Translations under genes and position numbers: made by a program | Shown: one piece after another, positions 1-13,575 of the stretch | Position numbering within the stretch: position 1 is the first letter of the stretch | Layout: each line of letters starts with the position of its first letter | From: Hydractinia symbiolongicarpus | Lineage: Eukaryota > Cnidaria > Hydrozoa > Anthoathecata > Hydractiniidae | Assembly (NCBI RefSeq): GCF_029227915.1 | Contig: NC_079880.1 | Span: 26,345,501 to 26,409,500 of the forward strand | Direction: 5' to 3' | DNA length: 64,000 nt | The notes under the pieces: generated by a model | What the model was told of the DNA's origin: nothing | Database searches by the model: none | The model's input: the letters and a program-made list of their open reading frames with translations, nothing else

Positions 1-516
1 GAGACAACTTGACTCCAAGAAATAATATTCTTCTTAATTTGACATGATTGCTTGAACTCAACGATTACACTGGTGGCTGTGGTAGCGCTTCATTTTAAAA
101 ATTTAGATAAATTAGTCATTTTTTACTGTGGGACCAATTCTAGCCGTTAGTGCGCGCTGAAGAAGTAGAAACATTTTTAGAAAGTGCATTTCATTGACCT
201 TCTAGCAGTATCAAGCCGTTTGAGTTACAACGGTTGCGTCACATATTCGTACCAACATGTATTTAGCGATATTTTTCCGATGTTACTAGGTTGCATCGCT
301 TTTAACAGTGAAACGATTGACTGTTGGTCTTATTTGAACTGATTCTAACGGTATCAATCCGTTTGAGTTACAACGGTTGTGTCAAGTATTCATACCAACA
401 TGCTTTTAGAGATTTGTTTCCGATACTACTAGGTTGCATAGCTTTTAACAGAGAAACGGTTGACTGCGGGACTTAATTGAGCTTACTTTAGACTTGACCT
501 TATAAATGTGATAAAT
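1..516 (+). repeat. Extended 516-bp monomer, copy 1
   Basis: This unit begins with 'gagacaacttgactcc' at base 1 and reaches the next start only at 517. About 144 bp from the 3' half (from 'ctagcagtatcaagccg') is present twice; the second copy begins near 344 after 'gaactgatt', at 'ctaacggtatcaatccg'. The two copies differ by several bases, so they came from different monomer types rather than simple local copying. Confidence 0.88.
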
Positions 517-3500
517 GAGACAATTGGACTCCAAGAAATAACATTTTTCTTAATTTGACATGATTACTGAAACTCGGCGATTACACTGGGGGCTGTGGTA
601 GCGCTTTATTTAAAAATTTTGATAAATTAGTCATTTTTTACTGTGGGACCAATTCTAGCCGTTAGTGCGCGCTGAAGAAGTAGAAACATTTTTAGAAAGT
701 GCATTTCATTGACTTTCTAGCGGTATCAAGCCGTTTGAGTTACAACGGTTGCATCACACATTCGTACCAACATGTATTTAGCGATATGTTTCCGATGTTA
801 CTAGGTTGCATCGCTTTTAACAGTGAAACGATTGACTGTGGGTCTTAATTGATCTGATTTTAGACTTTGAACTTATAAATGTGATAAATGAGACAATTGT
901 TCTCCAAGAAATAACATTCTTCTTAATTTGACATGATTGCTTGAACTCAACGATTACACTGGGCACTATGAAAGCGCTTTATTAAAAAATGTACATATAT
1001 AAGACAATTTTTACTCTGGTACCAATACTTCCCGTTAGCTTGCGCTGAAGCAATAGAGACAGTTTAAAAAACTAGATTTCATTGACTTTCTAACGGTATC
1101 AATCCGTTTGAGTTACAACGGTTGCGTCACATATTCGTACCAACATGTATTTAGAGATTTGTTTCCGATATTACTAGGTTGCATAGCTTTTAACAGTGAA
1201 ACGATTGACTGTGGGTCTTAATTGAACTGATTTTAGACTTTGAACTTATAAATGTGATAAATGAGACAATTGTTCTCCAAGAAATAACATTCTTCTTAAT
1301 TTGACATGTTTGCTTGAACTCAACGATTACACTGGGCACTATGATAGCGCTTTATTAAAAAATGTACATAAGTAAGGCAATTTTTACTCTGGGACCAATA
1401 CTTCCCGTTAGCTCGCGCTGAAGCAATAGAGACAGTTTAAAAAACTAGATTTCATTGACTTTCTAACGGTATCATTCCGTTTGAGTTACAATGGTTGCGT
1501 CAAGTATTCGTACCAACATGTATTTAGAGATTTGTTTCCGATACTACTAGGTTGCATAGCTTTTAACAGAGAAACGGTTGACTGCGGGACTTAATTGAGC
1601 TTACTTTAGACTTGACCTTATAAATGTGATAAATGAGACAATTGGACTCCAAGAAATAACATTTTTCTTAATCTGACATGATTACTGAAACTCGGCGATT
1701 ACACTGGGGGCTGTGGTAGCGCTTTATTTAAAAATTTTGATAAATTAGTCATTTTTTACTGTGGGACCAATTCTAGCCGTTAGTGCGCGCTGAAGAAGTA
1801 GAAACATTTTTAGAAAGTGCATTTCATTGACTTTCTAGCGGTATCAAGCCGTTTGAGTTACAACGGTTGCATCACACATTCGTACCAACATGTATTTAGC
1901 GATATTTTTCCGATGTTACTAGGTTGCATCGCTTTTAACAGTGAAACGATTGACTGTGGGTCTTAATTGATCTGATTTTAGACTTTGAACTTATAAATGT
2001 GATAAATGAGACAATTGTTCTCCAAGAAATAACATTCTTCTTAATTTGACATGATTGCTTGAACTCAACGATTACACTGGGCACTATGAAAGCGCTTTAT
2101 TAAAAAATGTACATATATAAGACAATTTTTACTCTGGTACCAATACTTCCCGTTAGCTTGCGCTGAAGCAATAGAGACAGTTTAAAAAACTAGATTTCAT
2201 TGACTTTCTAACGGTATCAATCCGTTTGAGTTACAACGGTTGTGTCAAGTATTCATACCAACATGTATTTAGAGATTTGTTTCCGATACTACTAGGTTGC
2301 ATAGCTTTTAACAGAAAAACGATTGACTGCAGGACTTAATTGAGGTTATTTTAGACTTGACCTTATAAATGTGATAAATGAGACAATTGGACTCCAAGAA
2401 ATAACAATCTTCTTAATTTGACATGATTACTGGAACTCGGCGATTATACTGGGCGCTATGGTAGCTCCTCACATAAAAATTTAGATAAATAAGTCATTTT
2501 TACTGTGGGACCAATCCTAGCCGTTATCGGGCACTGAGAAAATAGAGACAGTTTCAAAAACTATAATTCATTGAGTTTCTAACGGTATCAGTCAGTTTGA
2601 GTTACAATGGTTGCGTCAAGTATTCGTACCGACATGTATTTAGAGATTTGTTTCCCATATTACTAGGTTGCATAGCTTTTAACAGAGAAACGATTGACTG
2701 TGGGACTTAATTGAACTTACTTTAGACTTTGACCTTTTAAATGTGATAAATGAGACAACTTGACTCCACGAAATAACATTCTTCTTAATTTGACATGATT
2801 GCTTCAACTCAGCGATTACACTGGGCGCTGTGGTAGCGCTTCATATAAGAAATTAGATAAATAAGTCATTTTTACTGTGAGACCAATCCCAGCCGTTTGT
2901 GCGCGCTGAAGAAGTAGAAACATTTTTAGAAAGTGCATTTCATTGACTTTCTAGCGGTATCAAGCCGTTTGAGTTACAACGGTTGCATCACACATTCGTA
3001 CCAACATGTATTTAGCGATATTTTTCCGATGTTACTAGGTTGCATCGCTTTTAACAGTGAAACGATTGACTGTGGGTCTTAATTGATCTGATTTTAGACT
3101 TTGAACTTATAAATGTGATAAATGAGACAATTGTTCTCCAAGAAATAACATTCTTCTTAATTTGACATGATTGCTTGAACTCAACGATTACACTGGGCAC
3201 TATGAAAGCGCTTTATTAAAAAATGTACATATATAAGACAATTTTTACTCTGGTACCAATACTTCCCGTTAGCTTGCGCTGAAGCAATAGAGACAGTTTA
3301 AAAAACTAGATTTCATTGACTTTCTAACGGTATCAATCCGTTTGAGTTACAACGGTTGCGTCACATATTCGTACCAACATGTATTTAGAGATTTGTTTCC
3401 GATATTACTAGGTTGCATAGCTTTTAACAGTGAAACGATTGACTGTGGGTCTTAATTGAACTGATTTTAGACTTTGAACTTATAAATGTGATAAATGAGA

Positions 3501-3868
3501 CAATTGGTCTCCAAGAAATAACATTTTTCTTAATTTGACATGATTACTGGAACTGGGCGATTACACGGGGCGTTATGGTAGCGCTTCATATAAGAAATTA
3601 GATAAATAAGTCATTTTTACTGTGAGACCAATCCTAGCCGTTATCGCGCACTGAGGAAATAGAGACAGTTTCAAAAACTATAATTCATTGAGTTTCTAAC
3701 GGTATCAGTCCGTTTGAGTTACAATGGTTGCGTCAAGTATTCGTGCCAACATGTATTTAGAGATTTGTTTCCCATATTACTAGGTTGCATAGCTTTTAAC
3801 AGAGAAACGATTGACAGTGGGACTTAATTGAACTTACTTTAGACTTTGACCTTTTAAATGTGATAAAT

Positions 3869-4384
3869 GAGACAACTTGACTCCAAGAAATAACATTCTT
3901 CTTAATTTGACATGATTGCTTGAACTCAGCGATTACACTGGGCGCTGTGGTAGTGCCTCATTAAAAAATTTAGATAAATAAGTCATTTTTTTACTGTAGG
4001 ACCAATCCTAGCCGTTAGTGCGCGCTGAAGAAATAGAAACATTTTCAAAAAGTGCATTTCATTGACCTTCTAGCAGTATCAAGCCGTTTGAGTTACAACG
4101 GTTGCGTCACATATTCGTACCAACATGTATTTAGCGATATTTTTCCGATGTTACTAGGTTGCATCGCTTTTAACAGTGAAACGATTGACTGTTGGTCTTA
4201 TTTGAACTGATTCTAACGGTATCAATCCGTTTGAGTTACAACGGTTGTGTCAAGTATTCATACCAACATGCTTTTAGAGATTTGTTTCCGATACTACTAG
4301 GTTGCATAGCTTTTAACAGAGAAACGGTTGACTGCGGGACTTAATTGAGCTTACTTTAGACTTGACCTTATAAATGTGATAAAT
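3869..4384 (+). repeat. Extended 516-bp monomer, copy 2
   Basis: This has the same architecture and internal junction ('gaactgattctaacgg' near 4207-4222) as the unit at 1-516. The following monomer (4385) also matches the one at 517, so the extended unit was amplified together with its neighbour. Confidence 0.88.
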
Positions 4385-5874
4385 GAGACAATTGGACTCC
4401 AAGAAATAACATTTTTCTTAATTTGACATGATTACTGAAACTCGGCGATTACACTGGGGGCTGTGGTAGCGCTTTATTTAAAAATTTTGATAAATTAGTC
4501 ATTTTTTACTGTGGGACCAATTCTAGCCGTTAGTGCGCGCTGAAGAAGTAGAAACATTTTTAGAAAGTGCATTTCATTGACTTTCTAGCGGTATCAAGCC
4601 GTTTGAGTTACAACGGTTGCATCACACATTCGTACCAACATGTATTTAGCGATATGTTTCCGATGTTACTAGGTTGCATCGCTTTTAACAGTGAAACGAT
4701 TGACTGTGGGTCTTAATTGATCTGATTTTAGACTTTGAACTTATAAATGTGATAAATGAGACAATTGTTCTCCAAGAAATAACATTCTTCTTAATTTGAC
4801 ATGATTGCTTGAACTCAACGATTACACTGGGCACTATGAAAGCGCTTTATTAAAAAATGTACATATATAAGACAATTTTTACTCTGGTACCAATACTTCC
4901 CGTTAGCTTGCGCTGAAGCAATAGAGACAGTTTAAAAAACTAGATTTCATTGACTTTCTAACGGTATCAATCCGTTTGAGTTACAACGGTTGTGTCAAGT
5001 ATTCATACCAACATGTATTTAGAGATTTGTTTCCGATATTACTAGGTTGCATAGCTTTTAACAGAGAAACGGTTGACTGCGGGACTTAATTGAGCTTACT
5101 TTAGACTTGACCTTATAAATGTGATAAATGAGACAATTGGACTCCAAGAAATAACATTTTTCTTAATTTGACATGATTACTGGAACTGGGCGATTACACT
5201 GGGCGTTATGGTAGCGCTTCATATAAGAAATTAGATAAATAAGTCATTTTTTAATGTGGGACCAATCTTAGCCGTCAGCGCGCACTGAAGAAATAGAAAA
5301 ATTTTCAAAAAGTGCAAATCATTGACTTTCTAGCGGCATCAAGCCGTTCGAGTTACAACGGTTGCGTCACATATTCGTACCAACATGTATTTAGCGATAT
5401 TTTTCCGATGTTACTAGGTTGCATCGCTGTTAACAGTGAAACGATTGACTGTGGGTCTTAATTGAACTGATTTTAGACTTTGAACTTATAAATGTGATAA
5501 ATGAGACAATTGGTCTCCAAGAAATATCATTTTTCTTAATTTGACATGATTACTGGAACTGGGCGATTACACTGGGCGTTATGGTAGCGCTTCATATAAG
5601 AAATTAGATAAATAAGTCATTTTTACTGTGAGACCAATCCTAGCCGTTATCGCGCACTGAGGAAATGGAGACAGTTTCAAAAACTATAATTCATTGAGTT
5701 TCTAACGGTATCAGTCCGTTTGAGTTACAATGGTTGCGTCAAGTATTCGTGCCAACATGTATTTAGAGATTTGTTTCCCATATTACTAGGTTGCATAGCT
5801 TTTAACAGAGAAACGATTGACAGTGGGACTTAATTGAACTTACTTTAGACTTTGACCTTTTAAATGTGATAAAT

Positions 5875-6390
5875 GAGACAACTTGACTCCAAGAAATAAC
5901 ATTCTTCTTAATTTGACATGATTGGTTGAACTCAGCGATTACACTGGGCGCTGTGGTAGTGCCTCATTAAAAAATTTAGATAAATAAGTCATTTTTTTAC
6001 TGTGGGACCCATCCTAGCCGTTAGTGCGCGCTGAAGAAATAGAAACATTTTCAAAAAGTGCATTTCATTGACCTTCTAGCAGTATCAAGCCGTTTGAGTT
6101 ACAACGGTTGCGTCACATATTCGTACCAACATGTATTTAGCGATATTTTTACGATGTTACTAGGTTGCATCGCTTTTAACAGTGAAACGATTGACTGTTG
6201 GTCTTATTTGAACTGATTCTAACGGTATCAATCCGTTTGAGTTACAACGGTTGTGTCAAGTATTCATACCAACATGCTTTTAGAGATTTGTTTCCGATAC
6301 TACTAGGTTGCATAGCTTTCAACAGAGAAACGGTTGACTGCGGGACTTAATTGAGCTTACTTTAGACTTGACCTTATAAATGTGATAAAT
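5875..6390 (+). repeat. Extended 516-bp monomer, copy 3
   Basis: The same ~144 bp internal partial duplication is present, with the shared junction near 6212-6227. It lies 2,006 bp after copy 2. The following monomer (6391) differs from those after copies 1 and 2, which marks a recombination boundary near 6,391. Confidence 0.87.
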
Positions 6391-6762
6391 GAGACAATTG
6401 GACTTCAAGAAATAACTTTTTTCTTAATTTGACATGATTGCTTGAACTCAGCGATTACACTGGGCGCTGTGGTAGCGCCTCATTTAAAAATTAGATAAAT
6501 AAGTCATTTTTTAATGTGGGACCAATCTTAGCCGTTAGCGCGAGTTGAAGAAATAAAAAAATTTTCAAAAAGTGCAATTCATTGACTTTCTAGCAGTATC
6601 AAGCCGTTTGAGTTACAACGATTGCGTCACATATTCGTACCAACATGTATTTAGCGATATTTTTCCGATGTTACTAGGTTGCATCGCTGTTAACAGTGAA
6701 GCGATTGACTGTGGGTCTTAATTGAACTGATGTTAGACTTTGAACTTATAAATGTGATAAAT

Positions 6763-7867
6763 GAGACAATTGGTCTCCAAGAAATAACACTCTTCTTAAT
6801 TTGACATGATTGCTTGACCTCAACGATTACACTGGGCACTGTGATAGCGCTTTATTAAAAAATGTACACAAATAAGTCATTTTTTACTGAGGGACCAATC
6901 CTAGCCGTTAGCTCGCCCTGACAAAATAGAGAAAGTTCTGGAAACAACATTCATTGACTTTCTAGCGGTACCAATCCGTTTGAGTTACAACGGTTGCGTC
7001 ACATATTCGTACCAACATGCATTAAGCGATATTTTTCCGATATTACTAGGTTGCATCGCTTTTAACAGTGAAACGATTGACTGTGGGACTTAATTGAACT
7101 GCTTTGGATTTTGACCTTAAAAATCTGATAAATGAGACAATTGAACTACAAGTAATAATATTCTTCTTAATTTGACATGATTGCTTGAACTCAACGATTA
7201 CACTGGGGGCTGTGGTAGCGCTTCATTTAAAAATTTAGATAAATAAGTCATTTTTACTGTGGGACCAATCCTAGCCGTTATCGCGCACTGAGTAAATAGA
7301 GACAGTTTCAAAAACTATAATTCATTGAGTTTCTAACGGTATCAATCCGTTGGAGCTACAAAGGTTGCGTCAAGTATTCGTACCAACATGTATTTAGAGA
7401 TTTGTTTTATATATTACTAGGTTGCATCGATTTTAACTGTGAAACGATTGACTGTGGGACTTAATTGAGCTAAATGTGGACTTTGATCTTATCACTGTGA
7501 TAAATGAGCCAATTGAACTCCAAAAAATAACATTCCTCTTAACTTGACATGATTGCTGTAACTCTGGCCGCTGTGACAGCGCTTTATTTAAAAATTTAGA
7601 TAATAAAGTCATTTTATACCGTGGGACTAATCCTAGCCCTTAGCTCGCGCTGAAGAAATAGAGAACGTTTCAAAAACTACATTATATTGACTATCCAACG
7701 GTATCAGTCTGGTTGAGTTAAAACTGTTGCGTCGCATATTGGTACCAACATGTATTTAGCGATATTTTTCCGATGTTACTAGGTTGCATCGCTGTTAACA
7801 GTGAAACGATTGACTGTGGGTCTTAATTGATCTGATTTTAGACTTTGAACTTATAAATGTGATAAAT
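6763..7867 (+). repeat. A-B-C monomer cassette, copy 1
   Basis: Three distinctive monomers occur in order. A (6763) has 'tgcttgacctcaacg' and 'gacaaaatagagaaag'. B (7134) has 'aactacaagtaataatatt'. C (7506) is 362 bp, begins 'gagccaattgaactcc' and lacks about 11 bp of 'gattacactggg'. The same types recur near 10,991, 13,205 and 15,799. Confidence 0.85.
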
Positions 7868-9358
7868 GAGACAATTGTTCTCCAAGAAATAACATTCTTC
7901 TTAATTTGACATGTTTGCTTGAACTCAACGATTACACTGGGCACTATGATAGCGCTTTATTAAAAAATGTACATAAGTAAGGCAATTTTTACTCTGGGAC
8001 CAATACTTCCCGTTAGCTCGCGCTGAAGCAATAGAGACAGTTTAAAAAACTAGATTTCATTGACTTTCTAACGGTATCATTCCGTTTGAGTTAAAACGGT
8101 TGTGTCAAGTATTCATACCAACATGTATTTAGAGATTTGTTTCCGATACTACTAGGTTGCATAGCTTTTAACAGAGAAACGGTTGACTGCGGCACTTAAT
8201 TGAGCTTACTTTAGACTTGACCTTATAAATGTGATAAATGAGACAATTGGACTCCAAGAAATAACATTTTTCTTAATTTGACATGATTACTGGAACTCGG
8301 CGATTATACTAGGCGCTATGGTAGCGCCTCACATAAAAAATTAGATAAATAAGTCATTTTTACTGTGGGACCAATCCTAGCCGTTATCGGGCACTGAGGA
8401 AATAGAGACAGTTTCAAAAACTATAATTCATTGAGTTTCTAACGGTATCAGTCCGTTTGAGTTACAATGGTTGCGTCAAGTATTCGTACCAACATGTATT
8501 TAGAGATTTGTTTCCCATATTACTAAGTTGCATAGCTTTTAACAGAGAAACGATTGACTGTGGGACTTAATTGAACTTACTTTAGACTTTGACCTTTTAA
8601 ATGTGATAAATGAGACAACTTGACTCCAAGAAATAATATTCTTCTTAATTTGACATGATTGCTTGAACTCAACGATTACACTGGTGGCTGTGGTAGCGCT
8701 TCATTTTAAAAATTTAGATAAATTAGTCATTTTTTACTGTGGGACCAATTCTAGCCGTTAGTGCGCGCTGAAGAAGTAGAAACATTTTTAAAAAGTGAAT
8801 TTCATTGACTTTCTAGCGATATCAAGCCGTTTGAGTTACAACGGTTGCGTCACACATTCGTACCAACATGTATTTAGCGATATTTTTCCGATGTTACTAG
8901 GTTGCATCGCTTTTAACAGTGAAACGATTGACTGTGGTTCTTAATTGATCTGATTTTAGACTTTGAACTTATAAATGTGATAAATGAGACAATTGTTCTC
9001 CAAGAAATAACATTCTTCTTAATTTGACATGATTGCTTGAACTCAACGATTACACTGGGCACTATGAAAGCGCTTTATTAAAAAATGTACATATATAAAA
9101 CAATTTTTACTCTGGTACCAATACTTCCCGTTAGCTTGCGCTGAAGCAATAGAGACAGTTTAAAAAACTAGATTTCATTGACTTTCTAACGGTATCAATC
9201 CGTTTGAGTTACAACGGTTGCGTCACATATTCGTACCAACATGTATTTAGAGATTTGTTTCCGATATTACTAGGTTGCATAGCTTTTAACAGTGAAACGA
9301 TTGACTGTGGGTCCTAATTGAACTGATTTTAGACTTTGAACTTATAAATGTGATAAAT

Positions 9359-9874
9359 GAGACAATTGGTCTCCAAGAAATAACATTTTTCTTAATTTGA
9401 CATGATTACTGGAACTGGGCGATTACACTGGGCGCTGTGGTAGTGCCTCATTAAAAAATTTAGATAAATAAGTCATTTTTTTACTGTGGGACCAATCCTA
9501 GCCGTTAGTGCGCGCTGAAGAAATAGAAACATTTTCAAAAAGTGCGTTTCATTGACCTTCTAGCAGTATCAAGCCGTTTGAGTTACAACGGTTGCGTCAC
9601 ATATTCGTACCAACATGTATTTAGCGATATTTTTCCGATGTTACTAGGTTGCATCGCTTTTAACAGTGAAACGATTGACTGTTGGTCTTATTTGAACTGA
9701 TTCTAACGGTATCAATCCGTTTGAGTTACAACGGTTGTGTCAAGTATTCATACCAACATGCTTTTAGAGATTTGTTTCCGATACTACTAGGTTGCATAGC
9801 TTTTAACAGAGAAACGGTTGACTGCGGGACTTAATTGAGCTTACTTTAGACTTGAACTTATAAATGTGATAAAT
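9359..9874 (+). repeat. Extended 516-bp monomer, copy 4
   Basis: The extension and junction are as in the other copies, but the 5' part is of another type ('gagacaattggtctcc', then 'ggaactgggcgatt'). The copy is therefore a hybrid in which the first ~60-70 bp was exchanged with another monomer. Confidence 0.85.
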
Positions 9875-10990
9875 GAGACAATTGGACTTCAAGAAATAAC
9901 TTTTTTCTTAATTTGACATGATTGCTTGAACTCAGCGATTACACTGGGCGCTGTGGTAGCGCTTCATATAAAAATTTAGATAAATAAGTCATTTTTACTG
10001 TGGGACCAATCCTAGCCGTTATCGCGGGCTGAGGAAATAGAGACAGTTTCAAAAACTATATTTCATTGAATTTCTAACGGTATCAGTCCGTTTGAGTTAC
10101 AATGGTTGCGTCAAGTATTCGTACCAACATGTTTTTAGAGATTTGTTTCCCATATTACTAGGTTGCATAGCTTTTAACAGAGAAACGATTGACTGTGGGA
10201 CTTAATTGAACTTACTTTAGACTTTGACCTTTTAAATGTGATAAATGAGACAACTTGACTCCAAGAAATAATATTCTTCTTAATTTGACATGATTGCTTT
10301 AACTCAACGATTACACTGGGGGCTGTGGTAGCGCTTCATTTAAAAATTTTGATAAATTAGTCATGATTTACTGTGGGACTATTTCTAGCCGTTAGTGCGC
10401 GCTGAAGAAGTAGAAACATTTTTAGAAAGTGCATTTCATTGACTTTCTAGCGGTATCAAGCCGTTTGAGTTACAACGGTTGCATCACACATTCGTACCAA
10501 CATGTATTTAGCGATATTTTTCCGATGTTACTAGGTTGCATCGCTTTTAACAGTGAAACGATTGACTGTGGGTCTTAATTGATCTGATTTTAGACTTTGA
10601 ACTTATAAATGTGATAAATGAGACAATTGTTCTCCAAGAAATAACATTCTTCTTAATTTGACATGATTGCTTGAACTCAACGATTACACTGAGCACTATG
10701 AAAGCGCTTTATTAAAAAATGTACATATATAAGACAATTTTTACTCTGGTACCAATACTTCCCGTTAGCTTGCGCTGACAAAATAGAGAAAGTTCTAGAA
10801 ACAACATTCATTGACTTTCTAGCGGTACCAATCCGTTTGAGTTACAACGGTTGCGTCACATATTCGTACCAACATGCATTAAGCGATATTTTTCCGATAT
10901 TACTAGGTTGCATCGCTTTTAACAGTGAAACGATTGACTGTGGGACTTAATTGAACTGCTTTGGATTTTGACCTTAAAAATCTGATAAAT

Positions 10991-13575
10991 GAGACAAATG
11001 AACTACAAGTAATAATATTCTTCTTAATTTGACATGATTGCTTGAACTCAACGATTACACTGGGGGCTGTGGTAGCGCTTCATTTAAAAATTTAGATAAA
11101 TAAGTCATTTTTACTGTGGGACCAATCCTAGCCGTTATCGCGCACTGAGGAAATAGAGACAGTTTCAAAAACTATAATTCATTGAGTTTCTAACGGCATC
11201 AATCCGTTGGAGCTACAAAGGTTGCGTCAAGTATTCGTACCAACATGTATTTAGAGATTTGTTTTATATATTACTAGGTTGCATCGCTTTTAACAGTGAA
11301 ACGATTGACTGTGGGACTTAATTGAGCTAAATGTGGACTTTGATCTTATAACTGTGATAAATGAGCCAATTGAACTCCAAAAAATAACATTCCTCTTAAC
11401 TTGACATGATTGCTGTAACTCTGGGCGCTGTGACAGCGCTTTATTTAAAAATTTAGATAATAAAGTCATTTTATACCGTGGGACTAATCCTAGCGCTTAG
11501 CTTGCGCTGAAGAAATAGAGACCGTTTCAAAAACTACATTATATTGACTATCCAACGGTATCAGTCTGGTTGAGTTAGAACTGTTGCGTCGCATATTGGT
11601 ACCAACATGTATTTAGCGATATTTTTCCGATGTTACTAGGTTGCATCGCTGTTAACAGTGAAACGAATGACTGTGGGTCTTAATTGAACTGATTTTAGAC
11701 TTTGAACTTATAAAGGTCATCAATGAGACAATTGGACTCCAAGAAAAAACATTCTTCTTAATTTGACCTGATTGCTGGAACTCAGCGGTTACACTGTGCG
11801 CTGTAGTAGCGCATCATTAAAAAAATTAAATAAATTAGTCATTTTTAACTGTGGGACCAATCCTAGCCGTTAGCGCGCGTTGAAGAAATAGAGACAGTTT
11901 AAAAAACTAGATTTCATTGACTTTCTAACGGTATCATTCCGTTTGAGTTACAACGGTTGTGTCAAGTATTCATACCAACATGTATTTAGAGATTTGTTTC
12001 CGATACTACTAGGTTGCATAGCTTTTAACAGAGAAACGGTTGACTGCGGGACTTAATTGAGCTTACTTTAGACTTGACCTTATATATGTGATAAATGAGA
12101 CAATTGGACTCCAAGAAATAACAATCTTCTTAATTTGACATGATTACTGGAACTCGGCGATTATACTGGGCGCTATGGTAGCGCCTCACATAAAAAAAAA
12201 GAGAAATAAATCATTTTTACTGTGGGACCAATCCTAGCCGTTATCGGGCACTGAGGAAATAGAGACAGTTTCAAAAACTATAATTCATTGAGTTTCTAAC
12301 GGTATCAGTCCGTTTGAGTTACAATGGTTGCATCACACATTCGTACCAACATGTATTTAGCGATATTTTTCCGATGTTACTAGGTTGCATCGCTTTTAAC
12401 AGTGAAACGATTGACTGTGGGTCTTAATTGATCTGATTTTAGACTTTGAACTTATAAATGTGATAAATGAGACAATTGTTCTCCAAGAAATAACATTCTT
12501 CTTAATTTGACATGATTGCTTGAACTCAACGATTACACTGGGCACTATGAAAGCGCTTTATTAAAAAATGTACATATATAAGACAATTTTTACTCTGGTA
12601 CCAATACTTCCCGTTAGCTTGCGCTGAAGCAATAGAGACAGTTTAAAAAACTAGATTTCATTGACTTTCTAACGGTATCAATCCGTTTGAGTTACAACGG
12701 TTGTGTCAAGTATTCATACCAACATGTATTTAGAGATTTGTTTCCGATATTACTAGGTTGCATAGCTTTCAACGGAGAAACGGTTGACTGCGGGACTTAA
12801 TTGAGCTTACTTTAGACTTGACCTTATAAATGTGATAAATGAGACAATTGGACTCCAAGAAATAACATTTTTCTTAATTTGACATGATTGCTTGAACTCA
12901 GCGATTACACTGGGCGCTGTGGTAGCGCCTCATTTAAAAATTAGATAAATAAGTCATTTTTTAATGTGGGACCAATCTTAGCCGATTTGAAGAAATAGAA
13001 AAATTTTCAAAAAGTGCAATTCATTGACTTTCTAGCAGTATCAAGCCGTTTGAGTTACAACGATTGCGTCACATATTCGTACCAACATGTATTTAGCGAT
13101 ATTTTTCCGATGTTACTAGGTTGCATCGCTGTTAACAGTGAAACGATTGACTGTGGGTCTTAATTGAACTGATGTTAGACTTTGAACTTATAAATGTGAT
13201 AAATGAGACAATTGGTCTCCAAGAAATAACACTCTTCTTAATTTGACATGATTGCTTGACCTCAACGATTACACTGGGCACTGTGATAGCGCTTTATTAA
13301 AAAATGTACACAAATAAGTCATTTTTTACTGAGGGACCAATCCTAGCCGTTAGCTCGCGCTGACAAAATAGAGAAAGTTCTAGAAACAACATTCATTGAC
13401 TTTCTAGCGGTACCAATCCGTTTGAGTTACAACGGTTGCGTCACATATTCGTACCAACATGCATTAAGCGATATTTTTCCGATATTACTAGGTTGCATCG
13501 CTTTTAACAGTGAAACGATTGACTGTGGGACTTAATTGAACTGCTTTGGATTTTGACCTTAAAAATCTGATAAAT
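10991..13575 (+). repeat. Left-domain 7-monomer unit, copy 1 (2,585 bp)
   Basis: This runs from B-type monomer 10991 to the next B-type monomer at 13576. Monomers are 372, 362, 372, 372, 372, 364 and 371 bp, beginning with B-C-D (D at 11725 has 'ccaagaaaaaacattc' and 'gttacactgtgcgctg'). The monomer at 12841 lacks 8 bp in the 'gccgttagcgcgagttgaag' block. The monomer before the unit (10620) changes midway into type A, a probable crossover product. Confidence 0.8.
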
